The notes beneath the pieces are model-generated. The model was given only the letters and a program-made list of their open reading frames with translations. It did no database searches and was not told the origin of the DNA. DNA of 52,987 bases. Origin: Chitinophagaceae bacterium (GTDB lineage: Bacteria > Bacteroidota > Bacteroidia > Chitinophagales > Chitinophagaceae). The position numbers were made by a program, and so were the translations under genes. This document shows, piece by piece, positions 18,393-25,886 of the stretch; positions within the stretch are counted from its first letter, which is position 1; each line of letters opens with the position of its first letter. The stretch covers positions 1 through 52,987 of the forward strand of contig CANGBH010000012.1 in NCBI GenBank assembly GCA_947451935.1, in the 5' to 3' direction.

Positions 18393-19091
18393 ATGAAAAC
18401 CTTATCAACATTACTCCTGCCTATATTGATTCTTTTTTCAAGTTCGTGCACCCATGAAAGCATAGTTCAGCCTACCTATACTGACACAGGTAGTATAATT
18501 GTTGACCCACCCACTCCTAACGTAAAATCGGATACTGTCTGCTTCAATACAGAAATACTACCCTTATATACAACTTATTGTAGCTCCCCAGGCTGTCATG
18601 ATGCTATTTCTCACAGAGAAGGCATCACCATAACTAACTATGCACAAATAAAAAATGGCATCACGGCTAAAAACCCAAGTAGAAGTCCATATTATACAAT
18701 AATTGGCAATGGCATGCCACCTAAGAATAGTCCAAAAATGACTACAGACCAAATTGCCACTATTCTAAAATGGATTAACCAAGGTGCATTGAATACCAAT
18801 TGTATCAACTCATGTGATACCACTAAATTTACGTATACAGATCCTATTCAGGGGTTGATCTCTACAAATTGCAATGGGTGCCATGGCGTTTCACCCGGCT
18901 CTGGAAATGTATACCTTGGTGATTATGCTAGCGCCAAAGCATACATATCGGCAAACCAAGCATTATTTATAAATGCAATCACTCATTCTACCAACTTAAC
19001 TCCTGCTCAACGCATGCCTCCATCCAACAAAATGGTGGATTGTCAAATTAGTCAGTTCGAAAAATGGATTAACGCAGGATACCCTCAATAA
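18393..19091 (+). CDS. Dihaem-type cytochrome c lipoprotein
   Basis: 232 residues. A lipoprotein signal ends at SSSC (Cys about residue 19). Two similar domains follow: the first carries CSSPGCH, a C-x4-C-H variant of the heme motif, with a downstream GMPPKNSPKM; the second carries CNGCH with RMPPSNKM. The MPP segments probably supply the distal Met ligand. This pattern is common in Bacteroidota lipoproteins annotated as cytochrome c domain proteins. It heads a five-gene plus-strand cluster with intergenic gaps of 5, 10, 3 and 6 bases. It probably carries electrons in the periplasm; its partner is unknown. Confidence 0.72.
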   Translation: MKTLSTLLLPILILFSSSCTHESIVQPTYTDTGSIIVDPPTPNVKSDTVCFNTEILPLYTTYCSSPGCHDAISHREGITITNYAQIKNGITAKNPSRSPYYTIIGNGMPPKNSPKMTTDQIATILKWINQGALNTNCINSCDTTKFTYTDPIQGLISTNCNGCHGVSPGSGNVYLGDYASAKAYISANQALFINAITHSTNLTPAQRMPPSNKMVDCQISQFEKWINAGYPQ

Positions 19092-19096
19092 AGAAT

Positions 19097-19468
19097 ATGA
19101 AAAAAATAGCCATCCCGTTTTTTATCCTTTCAATGTTTCTCATAAGTTCGTGCTATTACGACAAAGCTGAACTCATTTATACCCAGAATGTAGCATGCGA
19201 TACAACCAATGTAAAATATAGTACAGTAGTAGCCCCAATTCTCAACACCAACTGCAATGGCTGTCATGGTGGAAATGCAGCTATGGGTGCTGGAATTATT
19301 TTAGACAATTACGCGTCTACAAAAGTATACATTGATAATAGAAGGCTTATTAATTCAATTCTACAAAATGGCACTGCCTCGAACATGCCAAAAGGTGGAG
19401 GAAAATTAGATGCGTGTACAATTAGAAAGATAAATAGCTGGATAAATAAAGGTGCCCTAAATAATTAA
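19097..19468 (+). CDS. Single-haem cytochrome c-like lipoprotein
   Basis: 123 residues. The lipoprotein signal ends at ISSC. One CNGCH motif is present in a domain like the second domain of the preceding gene (PILNTNCNGCHGG), followed by NMPKGGGKLDAC. It starts 5 bases after the previous stop and is probably a partner or shortened duplicate of the dihaem protein. Confidence 0.7.
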   Translation: MKKIAIPFFILSMFLISSCYYDKAELIYTQNVACDTTNVKYSTVVAPILNTNCNGCHGGNAAMGAGIILDNYASTKVYIDNRRLINSILQNGTASNMPKGGGKLDACTIRKINSWINKGALNN

Positions 19469-19478
19469 TCACTATAAC

Positions 19479-20027
19479 ATGAAAACAACTGCCCTATCTC
19501 TTCTCTCGACCCTACTCTTGTGTGCTCTTACTATTACCACTAATGCACAGAAAGTGTATGCTACAAAAACAGGACAAGTATTTTTTAATGCCACAGGAGG
19601 TATAGAAAAAATTGCTGCTGTTAATAATCAAACAGATTCGAAATTTGTTGATCAAACTGGTCAAATCATTTTTGCGGTACTAGTCAAAGGATTCAAGTTT
19701 GAAAACCAACTCATGGAAGACCACTTCAACGAAAATTATATGGAGTCGTCTAAATTTCCTAAAGCTGATTTCAAGGGATACATCACCAACGTGAAAGAGA
19801 TTAATTTTTCAAAAGATGGCAGCTATCCAATTACAGTAGAAGGTGATTTAACCATCCATGGAGTGGCAAAAAAAGTTAGCACAAAAGGTACTCTCAAGAT
19901 TGAAAAAGGACAACCACAAATTGAAGGCGAATTCGTCGTCAAAATAAAAGATTATGGAATAACAGGCCTATACATAGGCGACAAGATTGCTGCAGATGCA
20001 TCAATCACCATCAACTGTAAATATTAA
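19479..20027 (+). CDS. YceI family periplasmic protein
   Basis: 182 residues with a signal peptide ending near TTNAQ. The YceI lipocalin-like barrel is recognisable from FKFENQLMEDHFNENYMES, FPKADFKGYI, YPITVEGDLTIHGVAK and the closing ITINCKY. Family members bind isoprenoid-type lipids in a hydrophobic pocket. In Bacteroidota, YceI proteins are often next to cytochrome-like lipoproteins, as here, hinting at a periplasmic quinone- or lipid-linked redox role (inference). Confidence 0.88.
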   Translation: MKTTALSLLSTLLLCALTITTNAQKVYATKTGQVFFNATGGIEKIAAVNNQTDSKFVDQTGQIIFAVLVKGFKFENQLMEDHFNENYMESSKFPKADFKGYITNVKEINFSKDGSYPITVEGDLTIHGVAKKVSTKGTLKIEKGQPQIEGEFVVKIKDYGITGLYIGDKIAADASITINCKY

Positions 20028-20030
20028 AAA

Positions 20031-20924
20031 ATGCCTTCACCAAAAAAAATTATTGTTTTCGCTCTATTATTTGCAGTTACTGCTCCTATCATTTCACAAG
20101 CACAGATTGACCTCTTTGCAGAAAAAAGTGAACCAGTTCGAGATATTGTTACGGCTACGTTTAAAAGCACGAGAATAGTAAATGGACAATCCATTGAGAA
20201 TGTAGGAAAAGGTGTACTTGATTTCAGGATATTACACAGATTCGGACAATTAAGCGATGGTGGATACAATTTATTCGGACTTGATCAGGCCTCCATGCGC
20301 TTAGGCTTGGATTATGGTATTACTAAAACATTGATGGTAGGAATTGGAAGAAGCACTTTTGAAAAACAATACGATGGCACAGTTAAAATGAGGTTGCTAT
20401 CACAATCTACGGGTGGCAAAAATTTCCCATTTTCATTGAGCTATGCAGGCACTATGATGTATAAATCATTACGGAATACAAATACCACATACATTCCATA
20501 CGAAACAGATCGGTTTACTTTTGCTCACCAAATCATTATGGCTAGAAAGTTTAATGATTATTTTTCACTGCAATTAACCCCTACGGTTGTTCACTATAAT
20601 ATTGTTGCAACAAAAAATACGCCTAATGATTTTATATCCTTAGGTATTGGCATGAGGGAAAGAATCAGCAAAAGAGTCAATTTTACTCAAGAATATTATT
20701 ATAGGTTCAATAAGATAGATGGATACTACAATTCACTTTCAGTTGGATTTGACATTGAAACAGGAGGTCACGTATTTCAACTGCATGTAACCAATTCAAC
20801 TGGCATGACCGAAAGAACCTTCATCAATGAAACTGCAGGCCAGTGGGGAAAAGGAAACATACGCTTTGGCTTTAATGTATCAAGGGTGTTCACTGTAAGA
20901 AAACCTAAAGAATTCAGAAAATAG
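20031..20924 (+). CDS. DUF5777-type outer-membrane beta-barrel protein
   Basis: 297 residues with a signal peptide ending SQAQ. The body consists of alternating short amphipathic strands ending in aromatic residues. Landmarks of the DUF5777 family are TFKSTRIVNGQSIE, GVLDFRILHRFG and LDQASMRLGLDYGI. It is predicted to be an outer-membrane barrel; function is unknown. It starts 3 bases after yceI and is probably functionally tied to the heme lipoproteins. Confidence 0.75.
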   Translation: MPSPKKIIVFALLFAVTAPIISQAQIDLFAEKSEPVRDIVTATFKSTRIVNGQSIENVGKGVLDFRILHRFGQLSDGGYNLFGLDQASMRLGLDYGITKTLMVGIGRSTFEKQYDGTVKMRLLSQSTGGKNFPFSLSYAGTMMYKSLRNTNTTYIPYETDRFTFAHQIIMARKFNDYFSLQLTPTVVHYNIVATKNTPNDFISLGIGMRERISKRVNFTQEYYYRFNKIDGYYNSLSVGFDIETGGHVFQLHVTNSTGMTERTFINETAGQWGKGNIRFGFNVSRVFTVRKPKEFRK

Positions 20925-20930
20925 ATTGAT

Positions 20931-21341
20931 ATGAAAAAAATAATTCTATCTGCACTTGTTTTGATATTGATCATAGCTGCTTCAGGTTACTACTATGTGT
21001 TTATTTATTCCAAGAACAGAAAATTTGATATGGAACACGCTGAGTCCATGAACATTAAAGCAGATGAATTGGTAAAGGCTTTTCAAGAGAACGAAGCAAG
21101 TGCTAACAAACAATACCTAGATAAAGTATTATTGATTAATGGCGTGGTAGGCGCAACTGCAAAAACACAAGCTGGAGAAACTAGTGTAACATTGAGCTCG
21201 TCAGATCCTTTTTCTGGAGTTATGGCTACGCTCGACTCTACTATAACTAGTCAAGTAAAAGTTGGTGATACAATTGATATAAAAGGTTTTTGCAAAGGAT
21301 TTTTGAGTGATGTTGTGATCACAAATGCGATAATACAATAA
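20931..21341 (+). CDS. OB-fold (tRNA_anti-like) membrane-anchored protein
   Basis: 136 residues. One N-terminal hydrophobic helix (about 3-23) is followed by an OB-fold of the tRNA_anti-like type (KQYLDKVLLINGVV, VGDTIDIKGFCKGFLSD, VVITNAII). It lies 6 bases after the barrel gene and ends the five-gene cluster. The same fold occurs in small Bacteroidota lipoproteins found next to YceI and DUF5777 genes. The ligand is unknown. Confidence 0.65.
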   Translation: MKKIILSALVLILIIAASGYYYVFIYSKNRKFDMEHAESMNIKADELVKAFQENEASANKQYLDKVLLINGVVGATAKTQAGETSVTLSSSDPFSGVMATLDSTITSQVKVGDTIDIKGFCKGFLSDVVITNAIIQ

Positions 21342-21359
21342 GAACAGGTTCGTTTGATT

Positions 21360-22439
21360 TTACCTCCAAGCCAACTGCATCATGCGGGCAATGGGATCTG
21401 CAAAATAAGCCATGAATTTAGTGTCTCTAAAAGAAACTTTCTGTCTAGACTTTTTCATCTCAATGTATTGCTGAAGTGAAATTTGTTTGGCATCTTTTTG
21501 CCTGGGTAATTCAACCTGTTCCCCTAATGATAACATTGCCAGTATAACAGGAAAATTGACTCCTGCTTTTACATAAGAAGGGGCAACAGAAGCCCAGAAT
21601 CTACCATTAATTTCAAGCATATAAATAGCGTTGGTTCGGGCATCTCTTCGGATGTCTACACAAGCCACTCCATGCCAATTCAATTGCTTCATCATTTGTC
21701 CAACAACTGAAATCACTTGTTCATCCTCATGATAACATAAGGTATCATTTGAATTAAAATCAGATCCCGATTTCACAGGGGACTCTTGAATGGTATAACA
21801 TAAAATTTCACCATGCCTACAAATCACATTACACGTAATGTCTGAGCCCACAATGAAAGGCTGTAAAATAAAATTGGAAGGATCTTCAAGTCCAGATGTA
21901 AAAAAATTCTGAACAGCTTCTCTACTAGGAAGCTTTTGAATCATTCTACCTGCAGAACTTCTTACAGGTTTAACAAGCAATGGAAATCCGAAATCGGCAA
22001 TAATACTCTCTAGCTTAACCTTATTATCAAACGTGGTAAAAGGAGGACAAGGAAGTTTATGCTCATAAAGAAATTCAGCCAACTTTCCCTTGTGTATACC
22101 AATAGTAAACAAATCAGGTTTTGTACCCCAAACACAAGTAGCATGCTTACTAAGCAGATCCTTATTTTCGGTAACCTTTCTAATGTCAATCTCATCATAT
22201 GGCATGATCAGATCAATCTGATGCCTTTTTACTATGCTAATTATATGAGCTGACTGATCATCAGATTCATCATAGAAATATGCTTTTTTTACAAACCTCG
22301 AAAACTTACCGGCATTTTTTGAATTATGTGTCAATAAATAACAGGTGAAGTTGTACTTGTGCAAGCAATAGAGTACACCTAAACATATATTGGAATCCCA
22401 ACCAATAAGTAGGACAGAACGAGGTTTATTCAAGGCCAT
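21360..22439 (-). CDS. ATP-grasp ligase
   Basis: 359 residues with a pre-ATP-grasp Rossmann-like region (1-110) and an ATP-grasp fold (about 115-300). Landmarks are FPLLVKPVRSSAGRMI (ATP-binding Lys), the ATP-binding strand FILQPFIVG, and the metal-binding pair in MLEINGRFWASV (Glu, Asn). It resembles carbamoyl-phosphate-synthase-like carboxylate-amine ligases. The substrate is unknown. It is transcribed opposite to the heme cluster and divergent from the methyltransferase at 22726. Confidence 0.75.
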   Translation of the reverse strand: MALNKPRSVLLIGWDSNICLGVLYCLHKYNFTCYLLTHNSKNAGKFSRFVKKAYFYDESDDQSAHIISIVKRHQIDLIMPYDEIDIRKVTENKDLLSKHATCVWGTKPDLFTIGIHKGKLAEFLYEHKLPCPPFTTFDNKVKLESIIADFGFPLLVKPVRSSAGRMIQKLPSREAVQNFFTSGLEDPSNFILQPFIVGSDITCNVICRHGEILCYTIQESPVKSGSDFNSNDTLCYHEDEQVISVVGQMMKQLNWHGVACVDIRRDARTNAIYMLEINGRFWASVAPSYVKAGVNFPVILAMLSLGEQVELPRQKDAKQISLQQYIEMKKSRQKVSFRDTKFMAYFADPIARMMQLAWR

Positions 22440-22725
22440 GTATAAAATTTAGAACCCATTTCTGTATACCCAGGAATTCCTCCCGAACGAACTATACAGA
22501 TTTGATGCAATTAACGATTAAATCGGCTAATTATTTCTCTTCCACTTAATTTTTAGATTACTAGTATGACTTTATGCAACATTTTAAATTTAATAATAAG
22601 TTTAAGCTAAAACCCAGAAGGAGTTATCCTTTTATTTCACTTGACTATTTTTGAATTCATTACAAAACGCTAATGAGAGACTAATTTTATGCCTATACTT
22701 GTATCCACATTAGAATAATAAAAAT

Positions 22726-23436
22726 ATGAGAGAAAATTCAGTTGAACTATTTTCAAAAAACTGGTCAATCTATCAAAAAATTATTGCCCATAACTATATG
22801 TTTCATCATGATCTTGGCAAAATCACTACTACGGTTTGGGAGGATAATTTTAAAAACACATCAGTCAACGTTCTAGACTTAGGATGTGGCGATGCGTATC
22901 AGCTATCCACTATTATGGATGGACGCCAGATTAGTTCTTATACTGGGATCGATCTTTCCAGTGCGGTATTAGAATATACTAAACAGAACCTAGCTAATAT
23001 AAATATTCCATTTTCCTTATTGGCTGGTCCAATGGAAATGGAAATCGATAAAATAACCAATACCTATAACCTCATATATAGCAGCTACGCGTTCCACCAC
23101 TTACAAGACGAAGAAAAATTGGAGCTCCTAAAAAAATGTTATGCAAAACTTGATGCAGGAGGGGTACTTATTCTAATAGACCATTTTAAGGAAGATGGAC
23201 AAGATAGAGATGACTACATTGATGAATATGTAGATAACATCAAGACCAATTGGCTACATATTACATCCGAGGAAAATGACCTTATTGAAGAACATATGAG
23301 GGGATATGACTTTCCAACAACAGAGCAACAAATAATTAAATGGGGAGAAGGAATTGGATTTGTGCTTGAAACCGTTCCTCATGTTGATCGTTGCCATAAA
23401 TTGTTGGTACTGAAAAAGTACACGGAAACTAATTAA
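22726..23436 (+). CDS. Class I SAM-dependent methyltransferase
   Basis: 236 residues. Motif I is VLDLGCGDAYQLS (about residues 48-60), the acidic strand end is YTGIDLS, and SSYAFHHLQDEEK is the post-motif region. The substrate is unknown. The 286-base gap upstream (22440-22725) holds no gene; TATACTTG at 22695-22702 is a near-consensus -7 box for this gene and TAAATTTT near 22445 on the minus strand may serve the ATP-grasp gene. Confidence 0.8.
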   Translation: MRENSVELFSKNWSIYQKIIAHNYMFHHDLGKITTTVWEDNFKNTSVNVLDLGCGDAYQLSTIMDGRQISSYTGIDLSSAVLEYTKQNLANINIPFSLLAGPMEMEIDKITNTYNLIYSSYAFHHLQDEEKLELLKKCYAKLDAGGVLILIDHFKEDGQDRDDYIDEYVDNIKTNWLHITSEENDLIEEHMRGYDFPTTEQQIIKWGEGIGFVLETVPHVDRCHKLLVLKKYTETN

Positions 23437-23503
23437 TGCATAGCAGGTGTTAGTCCTGTAAGGAATGATTCCTGCTCTTACAATTCATTACTCATATTGG
23501 GAG

Positions 23504-23935
23504 TCATCTTAAATTTAAGCTTAATGTAACTGCAGGATATTGCGAGGCGGTATTCTTATAAATAGAATTCTGAGGAATCCTTACCAATTTTACCCCTGCA
23601 TGAATGACCATAGCTTTTTGCTTATTGTTGGATGAAGCAATAAAAAAAGGAATACTGCCCAACATAGACAATCCACCTGCAATAAACAAAAAGCCGCCAC
23701 CATTAGCTGCATTATCATCACCATTACCAAAAATGGTAAAGTTATCACTAAATAAAACGGCCCCTCCAATCGTAGCTGCAGCTCCTATACCAAGCATTAA
23801 AAAACCAGTTGTTTTCTGACTCTTACTTTTTTGAATCAAATCTTCACGAATACTCTGGGTTTTCAGTTGAGGCTGTTGTGCCATTGTCAAAACCGATAAT
23901 TGTAGCATCGAAAGAAAAACAAATAGTGTTTTCAT
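23504..23935 (-). CDS. Small exported membrane protein, unknown function
   Basis: 143 residues. An N-terminal signal ends near TMAQ, and two Gly/Ala-rich hydrophobic segments lie at about 40-60 and 75-100. No family was recognised. It stands alone, with a hairpin-rich 67-base gap downstream and a 287-base gene-free stretch upstream (23936-24222) that contains only the tRNA fragment at 24161-24189. Confidence 0.55.
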   Translation of the reverse strand: MKTLFVFLSMLQLSVLTMAQQPQLKTQSIREDLIQKSKSQKTTGFLMLGIGAAATIGGAVLFSDNFTIFGNGDDNAANGGGFLFIAGGLSMLGSIPFFIASSNNKQKAMVIHAGVKLVRIPQNSIYKNTASQYPAVTLSLNLR

Positions 23936-24160
23936 TATAAATATTTTAAATCACCCTAATAATTTCCACACTTGCCTGATTCATGAAGTCTAAGTTAATC
24001 TTGATTAGAGCTCAAGTGAATGACTTTTGTCAGTAAATGGTGAGATTGGCATCAGTTGCCCCAGCCGTTTATAAAATCCCTGAATCAATTTGATGCTTAA
24101 AAGCAAAATGCCCTATTCCAAAGAAAGAACAGAGCATATAAAATGAATTACCTAAAAATG

Positions 24161-24189
24161 GTGGTCCCGGCAGGCAGGGAACCTGCATC
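24161..24189 (-). repeat. Duplicated 3' fragment of tRNA-Arg
   Basis: 29 bases repeating the end of the adjacent tRNA (24222-24250), 61 bases apart in the same orientation. The T-stem halves GCAGG and CCTGC and the acceptor strand CGGGACCA are kept, but the T-loop has changed from TTCGATT to TTCCCTG. The 5' half of a tRNA is absent, so it cannot be a gene. Confidence 0.7.
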
Positions 24190-24222
24190 AAAGTCTGGTA
24201 AAGCAAGATTTTAAAAAGGAAG

Positions 24223-24294
24223 TGGTCCCGGCAGGAATCGAACCTGCATCTAATGTTTAGGAAACATCTATTCTATCCATTGAACTACGGGACC
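24223..24294 (-). tRNA. tRNA-Arg(CCT)
   Basis: 72 bases that fold as a full cloverleaf: acceptor GGTCCCG/CGGGACC, D-stem GTTC/GAAT, anticodon stem GATGT/ACATT with loop TTCCTAA (anticodon CCT, reads AGG), and T-stem GCAGG/CCTGC with TTCGATT loop. The discriminator is A. CCA is not encoded. Confidence 0.93.
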
Positions 24295-24391
24295 AAGGGC
24301 TGCGAATTTAACTAAAAATACCAAATAACAGTGGTTCAATAACCCGATTGGACAAGAAACAAAGGCAAGTAACTCTACTCATAAACTTCCT

Positions 24392-24399
24392 TATCTTTG
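24392..24399 (+). promoter_or_regulatory. -7 promoter box TATCTTTG
   Basis: Exact TAnnTTTG match 6 bases before the ATG at 24406. It overlaps a possible TTG start at 24397, which argues for the ATG and for a transcript with almost no leader. Confidence 0.55.
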
Positions 24400-24405
24400 C
24401 TCCTT

Positions 24406-25056
24406 ATGAAATTCTACAACATATTCATCAAATTCAGGTTACAAATAGGCCTATTAGCACTTGTTGGAGCAATCCTCGTTAATTATGAGTACAGCTTCTG
24501 GCCATCGCTAGTCCTTTATATCATTGCAGTGCTCTGCATCTTCACCCATTTCTTCATTGGTCCACTTAGACTAATCCAAGAATTTTTGGAAGAAGGCGAT
24601 TTCGAAGGAGCTGAGAAAATTCTAAACGGAATAAAATACCCAGCCCTTCTATATACTCCCATTCGTTCGGTATACTATACCCTAAAAGGGAATATAGCTA
24701 TGACCAAACAAGACTTTGACTCTGCTGAGACGTACATGAAGAAAAGCCTATCACTCGGACTTCCAATGAAAGAAGCAGAAGGGGCTAACAAACTTCAATT
24801 GGGTATGATGGCCATGCAAAAAGGCAACATGAAAGAAGGTGAAAGTCTTATCAGACAATCCCTCAAAGCTGGTATTCCTGATAAAGAAAGTGCTGCACTA
24901 GCCAACCTCCAAATGTGTCAAATTATGATGCAAAAAAGAGAATTCAGGTCAGCAAAAGACTATTTCAGGAGAGCAAAAGCACAAAAAGCAACCACTCAGC
25001 AAGTAGTAGATCAAATTAAACAGATTGAGAAGTATATCTCAAGAATGCCTGGGTAA
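24406..25056 (+). CDS. TPR-repeat membrane protein
   Basis: 216 residues. Two N-terminal hydrophobic helices (about 10-55) are followed by three or more TPR-like helix pairs (YYTLKGNIAMTKQDFDSAETYMKKSL, LGMMAMQKGNMKEGESLIRQSL, LQMCQIMMQKREFRSAKDYF, given here as separate repeats). The start is set at ATG 24406; the frame opens at a TTG at 24397 that lies inside the promoter box. TPR proteins mediate protein contacts. No partner is evident. Confidence 0.7.
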   Translation: MKFYNIFIKFRLQIGLLALVGAILVNYEYSFWPSLVLYIIAVLCIFTHFFIGPLRLIQEFLEEGDFEGAEKILNGIKYPALLYTPIRSVYYTLKGNIAMTKQDFDSAETYMKKSLSLGLPMKEAEGANKLQLGMMAMQKGNMKEGESLIRQSLKAGIPDKESAALANLQMCQIMMQKREFRSAKDYFRRAKAQKATTQQVVDQIKQIEKYISRMPG

Positions 25057-25130
25057 GGTTTAAGAAAGTTTAGGGAGGTTGAGGTAGGTATATATAGTTG
25101 AAGGGGTTGAAGAAGTTGAGGAGGTTGAAG
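25057..25130. repeat. Degenerate GTTGAAG-type low-complexity repeat (left)
   Basis: Imperfect units of about nine bases built on GTTGAAG/GTTGAGG/GTTTAGG follow the TPR gene stop and fill the gap to the convergent SRPBCC gene. They have the same word content and orientation as 25638-25689. Confidence 0.65.
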
Positions 25131-25172
25131 CAGATAACTCGCCTTCATTCTACAATACCTAAAAGCATTCGA

Positions 25173-25631
25173 CTATCCAAACAATTCCTCCACCTTTTTC
25201 TTTCTGAAGGCAAATATCCCTTCTAGTTGTTTCCCAATAAATAAGCTATTTGCGATGTCTCCCAAGAAACCTAGGGGAGCTTTGTAATGTATTAAATCTG
25301 TCATCTCTACCCCACCATCCACTTCTTTGAAATGATGCTGATGATGCCATAATGCATATGGCCCAAAGCGTTGTTCGTCTACAAAAAATTTCTTCGGCAC
25401 AACATGTGTTATCTCAGTCATCCAAAACATCGGAATGCCCAATATAGGCCTAACATTATAGGTCATCACCTGCCCAGGATACATCTCACTACCATATAAC
25501 TCATTGGTGAATTTTAAATTCAAATAAGATGGCGTCATGACAGCTAAATTCTTGGGATGAGAAAAAAAATCCCATGCTTCATCTAATGTAACAGGAATAA
25601 ATTGAGTGCGCTTGAACATGTATACGGCCAT
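25173..25631 (-). CDS. SRPBCC/START-fold ligand-binding protein
   Basis: 152 residues with a polyketide-cyclase/SRPBCC fold: FIPVTLDEAWDFFSHPKNLAVMTP at the N-terminus, a central MTEITHVVPKKFFVDEQ, WHHQHHF, and a C-terminal helix. Relatives are annotated as SRPBCC or cell-division-inhibitor-like proteins. The ligand is unknown. The start is the ATG at 25631; a second Met four codons in is possible. Low-complexity repeats flank the gene on both sides, which could mark an insertion or rearrangement. Confidence 0.7.
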   Translation of the reverse strand: MAVYMFKRTQFIPVTLDEAWDFFSHPKNLAVMTPSYLNLKFTNELYGSEMYPGQVMTYNVRPILGIPMFWMTEITHVVPKKFFVDEQRFGPYALWHHQHHFKEVDGGVEMTDLIHYKAPLGFLGDIANSLFIGKQLEGIFAFRKKKVEELFG

Positions 25632-25637
25632 GGAAGA

Positions 25638-25880
25638 GAGGTTTAGAAATGTTGAAGAAGTTGAAGGGTTTAAGGGGTTGAAGGATTGATATCTATACTA
25701 ATGCTTGAGGAGGAAAAAAGTTGTAAATTCAACGGATAAAATATGCTAAACCCTAATCCAACTATGCAAACCTCTTTAACCCTTAAACCCTTCAACTTCC
25801 TCAACATTTCTAAACTTCCCTAAACATTCCTAAACCCTCTCAACTTCTTCAACCCTTCAACTTCCTCAACCTTCCTAAAC
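25638..25880. repeat. Long imperfect inverted and direct repeats (right)
   Basis: The region between the divergent SRPBCC and helicase genes. Bases 25641-25675 are the reverse complement of 25781-25815 with one mismatch in 35. Bases 25788-25817 recur at 25853-25882 with two mismatches in 30. Both are built from CTTCAACTT / CCTCAAC / TCCTAAAC words of about nine bases. The 105-base loop (25676-25780) holds no gene. Confidence 0.75.
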
Positions 25881-25886
25881 TTGTAT

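Noticed and set aside
24161-24189. Second tRNA gene
   Set aside because: Only the T-arm and acceptor 3' strand are present; there is no D-arm, anticodon arm or 5' acceptor strand.
25057-25882. CRISPR array
   Set aside because: Units are degenerate, of uneven length and without unique spacers, and no cas gene is near; the nuclease domain at 25887-29024 is part of a helicase.
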